This document shows, piece after piece, positions 57,185-64,000 of a DNA stretch of 64,000 bases. The stretch lies in assembly GCA_963710615.1 (NCBI GenBank), contig CAVQBF010000020.1:8811-72810 (forward strand), written 5' to 3'. The notes beneath the pieces are model-generated. The model had not been told where the DNA came from, did not search any database, and saw only the letters and a program-made list of their open reading frames with translations. Origin of the DNA: GCA-2746605 sp963710615 (GTDB lineage Bacteria; Bacteroidota; Ignavibacteria; Ignavibacteriales; Melioribacteraceae). Made by a program: the position numbers and the translations under genes. Every line of letters starts with the position of its first letter. Position 1 is the first letter of the stretch.

Positions 57185-58396
57185 TTATTCCAATATTTCA
57201 AAAAATTCTATCTTTGAACTAAACTCACTTCGAAGATAACCTTCAACTTTTAATATGGATCTGAAATTTAAAGGATCTTCAATGTTGTTAATATTTATAT
57301 TTGGAATTAAATTTAAAAATTCAGGATTAGCAATTGCTTTTGACCCATATATAACGCCACCTTCCTCAAAACCAGTTATTAACATAATTGTATTATTATT
57401 TGGACCTTTGAATTTTGCTATTAAACTGACATCATCATATTGTCTTGTTTCATCATTTAGTGTGCTTGTAAACCTGTGAACCTCTTCACCATTTTCATTG
57501 TTTACGAATAGAAAATTCGGATAAATCGAAAAATCGACATTTATGTTTTTTAATAATGTCTTCAATATGTATAACTGTTTAAATGTTCCCATAAATATTA
57601 CATTGTGTGAGCTTATATCCTCCCAATCTATTTCCGATGACTGTTTAACTAAGAAAGACGATTCACTGGATTTTAATATGGGTAGTAAATCCATAAACCC
57701 CCATACAGCACTAGGCCTTAAATAAGTATGACGCAATGGTTTTAAGTTTTCAATTCCTTGAGGACCTTGCTTACTATATTCTTTAAAATCTTCCAGAGAA
57801 TTTATTCTTGGATCTCTGACATTGAATCGTGGGTTAGGAAGAGGTCGATCTAAATACATGAAGAAATAGTCTCCAAGTACTACTAAAGTAGGCCTGGTAT
57901 CTTCTAAAAATTCATTCCAGATCAAATTGTCTTTAGGCATGACCTCAATTTTTTTATTTAGGTGGTGATTCTGAATGCCAAAATAGATGGCAATAAATAA
58001 AAGTAAAAGTGTTAAGAAAGGAAGTACTAATTTTTTAATATTGTTTTTAAGCATGTAGATATAATTTTCGTTCTTCTTTTGAAAACGAATATCATAATGT
58101 CCTTTAGGAATATGGATCTGTATTTTCTCACCTTTTCCTTCGTCTAAATAGTAATTCTTTAGTCTCTTACGAAGCTTGGAAATATTAACTCGAACGGTGG
58201 CGTCTTCAAGAGTATTAAAATCAGGATCTTTTCCAAAAAACTCAGTTGCAATATCTAATTCTGTTAAAACTCGTTTACTCTCTGATGCTTTTAAAAGGTA
58301 TTTCAATAGCTCCTGATTTCTGGTAGAATGACTGAATTCAAGACTCTCTAAAACTTTTTTGAGAATATCAAGTCTTTCACTATCTGACAACATCAT
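57185..58396 (-). CDS. membrane-anchored winged-helix transcription regulator with periplasmic domain
   Basis: This 403-residue protein is a one-component regulator in the style of CadC/ToxR. The N-terminal domain (about 5-105; SHSTRNQELLKYLLKASESK, ATEFFGKDPDFNTLEDATVR, NISKLRKRLKNYYLDEG) is the wHTH type that ends in IQIHIPKGHYDIRF. A single membrane helix (LVLPFLTLLLLFIAIYFGI, about 122-140) follows. The remaining 260 residues face the periplasm and show no family I recognise. It is divergent from the TonB receptor gene at 58788 and probably controls it after sensing a periplasmic ligand (inference). Confidence 0.82.
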   Translation of the reverse strand: MMLSDSERLDILKKVLESLEFSHSTRNQELLKYLLKASESKRVLTELDIATEFFGKDPDFNTLEDATVRVNISKLRKRLKNYYLDEGKGEKIQIHIPKGHYDIRFQKKNENYIYMLKNNIKKLVLPFLTLLLLFIAIYFGIQNHHLNKKIEVMPKDNLIWNEFLEDTRPTLVVLGDYFFMYLDRPLPNPRFNVRDPRINSLEDFKEYSKQGPQGIENLKPLRHTYLRPSAVWGFMDLLPILKSSESSFLVKQSSEIDWEDISSHNVIFMGTFKQLYILKTLLKNINVDFSIYPNFLFVNNENGEEVHRFTSTLNDETRQYDDVSLIAKFKGPNNNTIMLITGFEEGGVIYGSKAIANPEFLNLIPNININNIEDPLNFRSILKVEGYLRSEFSSKIEFFEILE

Positions 58397-58659
58397 TTTT
58401 CTCTGGTTAATATCGGAATATTATTTAGAACTATAAAATATTATTTGTAATATAAGCAAACAAAGGATTTTTAACAAAAGATAGTCATTTCTTCAATAAT
58501 CTTATGTTAATTACATGTTAAAATAAAGTTAAAAACAAGTAATTTTCTTTCGAAGCCTTCAAATCTGATGTATCTTTACCCATTCTTTTTCAGAAATTAG
58601 ATTTGCTATCATGTATATTATTAAAATTATTGTACAAACTTAATTTTTCGTACCTATAA

Positions 58660-58688
58660 TTGGAATAAAACACTTTTAATTTTATAAT
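58660..58688 (+). promoter_or_regulatory. sigma-70 promoter of the second TonB receptor
   Basis: TTGGAA at 58660-58665 and TATAAT at 58683-58688 are spaced by 17 bases. The 8-base palindrome TTGTACAA at 58629-58636 lies just upstream and may be a regulator site. The rest of the 373-base divergent gap (58397-58769) shows no gene. Confidence 0.6.
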
Positions 58689-58787
58689 ACATATTCTCTT
58701 GCAAATTGTTACAGGACATATTTATCTTTTATTTACACTTTTAAGTTAAAATCTTTCTTTGAAACGTAGGTGAGGTATTTATGCAGA

Positions 58788-61649
58788 ATGATTCATCAAT
58801 TCAAAGTCAAACCAGTTTTATTTTTCCTCATATGTTTTTCTATTTTCTTATTACTAACCTCAAACTTTGTGACAGCTCAATCTGGAAAAATTACCGGTAC
58901 AGTTAAAGAAAAGTCGACGGGTGATCCATTGCCAGGGGCGAACTGTTCCCTTATTGGAACTTCATTAGGTTCAGCTACTGATTTAAATGGCGAATTTTCA
59001 ATTTTAAATATCACACCTGGTTCATACACACTTAAAGTGATGTATATAGGATACACTCAGCGGGAGATTGAAGTTCAAGTGAAATCGGGGTCTACTACTA
59101 TTCTAGATGTGGATCTGCAATCAACAGCAATTACTCTGGGAGACGAGGTGGTTATAACAGCCCAGCGAGAAGGGCAAGTGGCAGCAATTAACCAGCAATT
59201 GACAGCAGATGCTATTAAAAATGTTGTTTCTGCAGAGCGAATAAAGGAAGTCCCTGACGCAAATGCTGCTGAGTCTGTAGGTCGCTTACCAGGAATTTCA
59301 TTAGGTCGTAGCGGTGGTGAAGGTAATAAGGTAATTGTAAGAGGACTTTCTGCAAAATATAGTACAGTATCTATTAATGGTGTTTCACTTCCTGCTGCTG
59401 GAAGTTCTGATGACAGGTCCACAGATATCAGTATGATCTCCAATGAGAATTTAAGTGGAATCGAAGTTTTTAAGGCATTAACTGCAGATATGGACGCCGA
59501 TGCAATAGGTGGAGTTGTTAATTTACAGTTAGCAAAGGCAAATAATAAACCGATGCGCTCTGTTAGACTATTTGGTATTTATAACGTGCAGGAAGAAGAT
59601 GCAAAGCAATATAAAGTGGTTGCTAACTGGAGCCAACGAATACTGGAGAATTCACTTGGTATTCAGGCATCAATTAATTCTGAACTACGAAATAGAACAA
59701 GTGAATATTTAGATGCCAACTATGAGTTGGGTTCAGAAAATGAAGACGGGACTAATAACCTATTATTGACCGATGCTACAGCGGGGGAAAGGGAAGAATA
59801 CCGCAATCGTTTTGGAGCTAACTTGATTTTGGATTACGATTTTGGAACATGGAGTTTTATGCTATCTAACTTCTATAATCGATCAAATAGGGACTCTAAA
59901 GTCAGATCTAACTCATTTGAGAAATTAAATTCAGTTCAGAGCTCAGCTATTAGTAATCCAGAGCGGAATATAGATCTTCTATCAAATATACTCGAAGGTC
60001 GAGGATTGATAGGACCATTTGAAATTGACGGGATATTGTCTTATTCAAGCACCAACTCGGAGCTTCTACATAATTCTATTATGCGTTTTGAGCAGCCAAA
60101 TGCCATAGTTGATCCACTCACAGATTATGAGTTAATTGATCCAGCAGAATTTTTAAAAAATACCGTTCCAGACTCTGCAGGTTATTTGAACGACGTAGAA
60201 TATAGCGAGGAAGATGCTAAGGAAAGGAGTTATATGGCAACCATTAACTTAAAGCTTCCATATAAAATTACTGATAATATTTCAGGGGAGTTTAAATTTG
60301 GTGGAAAATATCGTCAAAATAATCGTGACAAATATGCTAATGTGGGGTATTGGGATATTTACTTAGATGGTTTGAATATTCCTGTATCTAACTATTTCGA
60401 TGATGATTATGACCCTGGTAAAATTTTAGATGGACGATCTAGCCTTGGTTTGGTGCTTGATCCTACTTTAACTAATGATTTTTGGGACGAAAATAAAAAT
60501 AGTTACACGTTTAGTGATTTTGGACAGGATAGTTATGAAGCTAATGATCAGGTAACAGCTGCATATCTAATGACAAAACTAAAGTTCGGTCAGTCTATAA
60601 CTTTTATCCCAGGCATTCGTTATGAGCAATTTAATGGTGATTATGTAGGGTATCATAAATATGGTCTTGGGCAATTCGCAGGTGCGCGGATTGAAAAGAA
60701 AGAGCAAATTGTATATAAGGATTGGTTACCTATGATCCACCTTAAGATAAAACCCGTTGAGTGGTTTGATTTGCGTCTTGCAGCAACTAAAACACTTGCC
60801 CGGGCAAGTTATAACCAATTGGTGCCAAGCCTTAATGTAAATACTGTTACAGATGGTCTTATCACGATGGGAAATCCAAATCTTAAGGAAACGATCGCCT
60901 GGAATTATGATGCTTATGCTTCAATTTATCATCCCAAAATAGGTTTCTTTACTGTCGGATACTTCCACAAAGAAATTGACGGTGTTATTGTAAATGCTAC
61001 TAACTTTATAACATCAGATGAAATGGCTGATAGTATAGGTTTGCCTCAGATTTTAGATAAAGATTGGACTTCATTTGCTAATAGAAGAGTCAGGCGACCT
61101 ATAAATATTGGCAAATCCACAATTAATGGGTTTGAGATTGAGTATCAAACCAATTTTAGCTATTTACCATGGCCTTTCAAAGGGCTTGTGATCAATGCAA
61201 ACTATACACGAATTTTTAGTAAGACTAAATTTTCACTCTTCACTACTGAAAGAAATGTAGTTTTTAATCCTCCATTACCGCCCAAAGTGGAAACAAACTA
61301 TAATACCAGTCTTCGTTCTGGAAGAGTACCTGGGCAAGCTGACCATTTGGCGAATTTATCGATAGGATATGATATAATGGATTTTTCTGTTCGGGTAAGC
61401 ATTTCTTATCAAGGTGAAAGCCTAGCAAGTATAGGAACTCAAGAAGAACATGACACATGGAGAGGTGACTTTACAAGATGGAGTTTCTCATTAAGACAAA
61501 AATTGGGCACTGGTCTAAGCGTCTATTTTAACGGGGTCAATCTAAATAATCAGAACGATTTAACTTATCGTGCTTTAGACTATCCGAGACCTTCATCGCT
61601 TGGTTATTTTGGGGCAACTTATGATTTAGGTGTAGATTATAGGTTTTAA
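58788..61649 (+). CDS. TonB-dependent receptor with carboxypeptidase-like N-domain
   Basis: This receptor of about 953 residues has a signal peptide (ending FVTAQSGK), a carboxypeptidase-like domain (GKITGTVKEKSTGDPLPGAN) and a plug with VSAERIKEVPDANAAESVGR, VIVRGLSAKYSTVSINGV and DMDADAIGGVVNLQ. The barrel ends in YDLGVDYRF. The type resembles TonB receptors for sugars or chelates found outside SusCD pairs. The start is uncertain: a GTG at 58770 and an ATG at 58788 are in frame, while the best-placed ATG (58781, after GAGG) is out of frame by one base and would become in frame if one A of CAGAATG were an error. It is divergent from the membrane regulator. Confidence 0.9.
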   Translation: MIHQFKVKPVLFFLICFSIFLLLTSNFVTAQSGKITGTVKEKSTGDPLPGANCSLIGTSLGSATDLNGEFSILNITPGSYTLKVMYIGYTQREIEVQVKSGSTTILDVDLQSTAITLGDEVVITAQREGQVAAINQQLTADAIKNVVSAERIKEVPDANAAESVGRLPGISLGRSGGEGNKVIVRGLSAKYSTVSINGVSLPAAGSSDDRSTDISMISNENLSGIEVFKALTADMDADAIGGVVNLQLAKANNKPMRSVRLFGIYNVQEEDAKQYKVVANWSQRILENSLGIQASINSELRNRTSEYLDANYELGSENEDGTNNLLLTDATAGEREEYRNRFGANLILDYDFGTWSFMLSNFYNRSNRDSKVRSNSFEKLNSVQSSAISNPERNIDLLSNILEGRGLIGPFEIDGILSYSSTNSELLHNSIMRFEQPNAIVDPLTDYELIDPAEFLKNTVPDSAGYLNDVEYSEEDAKERSYMATINLKLPYKITDNISGEFKFGGKYRQNNRDKYANVGYWDIYLDGLNIPVSNYFDDDYDPGKILDGRSSLGLVLDPTLTNDFWDENKNSYTFSDFGQDSYEANDQVTAAYLMTKLKFGQSITFIPGIRYEQFNGDYVGYHKYGLGQFAGARIEKKEQIVYKDWLPMIHLKIKPVEWFDLRLAATKTLARASYNQLVPSLNVNTVTDGLITMGNPNLKETIAWNYDAYASIYHPKIGFFTVGYFHKEIDGVIVNATNFITSDEMADSIGLPQILDKDWTSFANRRVRRPINIGKSTINGFEIEYQTNFSYLPWPFKGLVINANYTRIFSKTKFSLFTTERNVVFNPPLPPKVETNYNTSLRSGRVPGQADHLANLSIGYDIMDFSVRVSISYQGESLASIGTQEEHDTWRGDFTRWSFSLRQKLGTGLSVYFNGVNLNNQNDLTYRALDYPRPSSLGYFGATYDLGVDYRF

Positions 61650-61717
61650 TATTACAAGGAAAATCTAAACTATTATTTTTTAAAATGATTATCAGGCAAT
61701 AACGAAATACAAAATTT

Positions 61718-61773
61718 AAGGAGGTGAAATAAAGACTTTGCAGTTAATCGTCAACTCGAATAATATAAACTAA
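61718..61773 (+). other. strong ribosome site with an 11-codon leader frame
   Basis: AAGGAGGTGA at 61718-61727 is an almost perfect ribosome site but no ATG follows. A TTG at 61738 opens an 11-codon frame (MQLIVNSNNIN) that stops at 61773, 17 bases before the ATG of the next gene, which has its own GGAG. It may be a translational leader or chance. Confidence 0.25.
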
Positions 61774-61790
61774 AAAAAAAGGAGAACAAT

Positions 61791-64000
61791 ATGTTTAAGA
61801 TCACTAAACTATTATTATTTGCTCTACTAATAATTACTAGCAGTTATGCGCAAAATATAATCCGGCCAGGTACTGGGATTAATGAAATAACTGTTGCTAT
61901 TGAAGGAGCAAGTGCTGGTGACATAATTTTGCTGGAGAGAGGAGCCTATTATTTTACAGATGAAATAATTGATGTAAATGTGAATCTAACAATTATGGCA
62001 GACGAAGCTACAACAGGCTTCCCTCCAGTAATATCTGGTCTAGTTAAAGAAGATGCAACACTTGCACAATCAATTATGGAGATAAGAGCCGACGTAGTTA
62101 TAAAAAACATCTATTTTTCAGGCAAAACTTCAGGTAGAGCAGATGGCAAGGATCAGGATAGAGCAATAACATTTCTTGACACAGAGGGTATGAGGGCTGA
62201 ATTTGACGGATTGTGGTTCAATGGATTCGACAGACGAACCGTACAATTAGAAGCAGAAGCTATGAAATTCTATGCCAAAAACTGTATCTGGGTTGATGAT
62301 CATAAAATCGAAGGTCCATCTGAAGGCCGTCCAATAGATTTACGCCAATATGGACCAGACACTGTTGTTGTTCAGAATTGTTCATTTGTAAATACTGGTA
62401 ACAGGTGGATCAGACACGTAACTGCTTCTGGTAAACCTATCGGTTATATGTTGATTGATCATAATACCTTTGTTAACGGTGTCAATTACCATCCAGATTT
62501 TGATTTAGGACAAATTGAACAACTAACATTTACAAATAATATCGTAATGGATCCCGGTATCTTGGGCTCAGATTTTATGATTCGACCCAGTAGAAATGAT
62601 GGAAAATTCGAAATAGGGCTTCCGGAAAATTATTATTCTAGTGATTTAACCCTGGCTGCGCATCGAGCTAGAGAAGTTTATTATGACAGAGAAGATGGTA
62701 TAACAGTATTCGGTTGCCATGGTGTCGATACCGTCGGAACAGAGATTACTATGCATAATAACTTTGTTAACATGGATCAATCAATTATTGACAAACTTGC
62801 TACAAATGATACGCTGCATGTTCAAGCATGGATGTGTTCAGCAATTTGAACGATCAATTGTTGGTGGCGCAGAAAATGCATTCACTATTAGTGATGTAGT
62901 TTTTACTGATGCACCAGGACTTAACTTTGGTGATGTTGATTCATATATTGGATATTGGGATCAAAACCCAGATACCAGAATGACGCCAACTGCACCTGAT
63001 TCTATTGACTTGACCTATTCTAATACTAGATGCTGCTTACACAGCAGCAGAAGGTGGTTTCCCGCTGGGTGATTTAAACTGGTTTCCTGATAAAAAAGCT
63101 GAATGGGATGAATTACGTGCCAAGCGAAGGACCCGATAATTATTTGGGTTTCTGATGGTGGTCCAACAGATCAGGTTTGGGTTGATCTATTGGTGGCAGA
63201 GGGATACGATGTTCAACGTGAAGACGTAACAATGCAAGGTTCATCGCTGACTGATGACCAAAAGGCGCGGTTGAACTCGGCAGATCTCATCATTGTAAGC
63301 AGGAGTACAAATAGTGGTGATTATAATGCTTTAGACTGGCATTCTATTGAAGTACCGATTATGGTTTGCAATGGCCAAATTGTACGATCCAGTAGATGGC
63401 AATTGTTTCGGATCTACAAGCACAAATGAAATCGAACCTCCAAGAGCCCAAGTTCTGGCTGACCATGCTATTTTTGATGGTATCACGCTTGAGGCAAATG
63501 ATTCATTAGACATATACGATTCCACTGTTGCAGTGGTTATCTTTAGCGCTGATGCAAGTCAAAATAATGGAACTGTTCTCGCAAAGTCAGGTACTTCTCT
63601 TATGATCGTGGAATGGAATAATACATCTGAGGTTTATAATGATGCTACAACAGCAAAGCCAGCTGCATCAAGAATGTTTTTTGCAACTTCTGGTGAAATG
63701 AACCTGACTGCTGATGGTTTACAAAGTATATTTGAATGCTGTTGAGTATCTGTTGAGTGGTGTCGTTGATCCTACATCGGTTGAATCTGCAGAACAGGTA
63801 GTTACCTTCTGCATTTGCATTTATCCCAGAATTATCCAAATCCATTTAACCCAACTACTAACATTAATTTCAGCATTCCAAGTAAGGGCAATTACAAATT
63901 ATCTGTTTACAATATACTCGGTCAGGAAATTGCCACGTTGCTTAATGGTCAGCTAAATGCAGGCGGTTATGATGTAACTTTTGATGCTGAGAATTTAAAT
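61791..64000 (+). CDS. T9SS-tagged beta-helix protein with a GATase/ThuA-like domain, right-edge partial, frame interrupted repeatedly
   Basis: This secreted protein has a signal peptide (ending SSYAQN) and a beta-helix (about 25-400; IVIKNIYFSGK-like turns, VVQNCSFVNTGNRWIRHVTA, MLIDHNTFVNGVNYH) similar to the DUF5123-type folds upstream. A second alpha/beta region reads DIIWVSDGGPTDQVWVDLLV, DLIIVSRSTNSGDYNALDW and HAIFDGITLEAND and looks like a glutamine-amidotransferase/ThuA-type domain. The sorting domain begins QNYPNPFNPTTNINF and is cut by the window edge. Eight breaks between 62830 and 63830 each disappear when one base is removed. The function is unknown; binding is likelier than catalysis. 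Confidence 0.75.

Overview
The window looks like an AT-rich member of the FCB group, most probably Ignavibacteriota or a close relative (inference). The signs are at least six secreted proteins ending in the type A type-IX-secretion (T9SS) sorting domain with the NYPNPFNPS signature, TonB receptors with an N-terminal carboxypeptidase-like domain, PorV-type barrels, and no SusD. The lifestyle suggested is marine or coastal degradation of uronic-acid polysaccharides.

Layout. (1) 1-6440: a MacAB-like ABC export system on the minus strand (permease, two ATPases, periplasmic adaptor) faces a sigma-54 response regulator and histidine kinase on the plus strand. The shared intergenic region carries two enhancer-like dyads and a -24/-12 promoter aimed at the ABC genes. 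(2) 6750-13760: a small integrated element with a sigma-like HTH protein, iteron-like repeats, tyrosine integrase, degenerate IS1595-like transposase, DUF5659-like protein, primase-SF3 helicase and an array of GTAC palindromes. It is bracketed by two copies of a dispersed non-coding repeat; a third copy lies at 56.8 kb. (3) 14448-22147: a TonB receptor, a large T9SS-tagged protein, a PorV paralogue and a FadL-like barrel, which look like a SusD-free glycan-uptake module. A promoter and a FadR/GntR-like operator precede it. (4) 22203-27909: two large non-catalytic beta-helix proteins with InlB-like repeats. (5) 27993-41243: an alginate locus with PL6, a pectate-lyase-like beta-helix protein, a PF05426 lyase, KDPG aldolase, KDG kinase, a GntR regulator, an SDR, PL17, KdgF and an MFS uronate transporter. 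(6) 41250-56414: a second lyase cluster with two more PL6, a heparinase-like lyase, a TIM-barrel lipoprotein, a beta-helix lipoprotein, two tandem PF05426 lyases and a GH88-GH2 fusion. (7) 57185-64000: a membrane-anchored winged-helix regulator divergent from a second TonB receptor, then a T9SS-tagged beta-helix protein cut by the right edge.

Proposed pathway (family knowledge plus inference): surface PL6 enzymes with T9SS tags cut alginate. A TonB receptor imports the oligomers, periplasmic PL17, heparinase-like and PF05426 lyases reduce them to unsaturated monouronate, and the MFS carrier brings this in. KdgF, the SDR, KdgK and Eda then yield pyruvate and glyceraldehyde-3-phosphate. The GH88-GH2 fusion suggests a second substrate such as a glucuronan or ulvan-like chain.

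About 24 reading-frame breaks in ten genes are each repaired by removing a single base, often from a homopolymer. I read these as sequence errors, not gene decay, and give such genes as one spanning entry.
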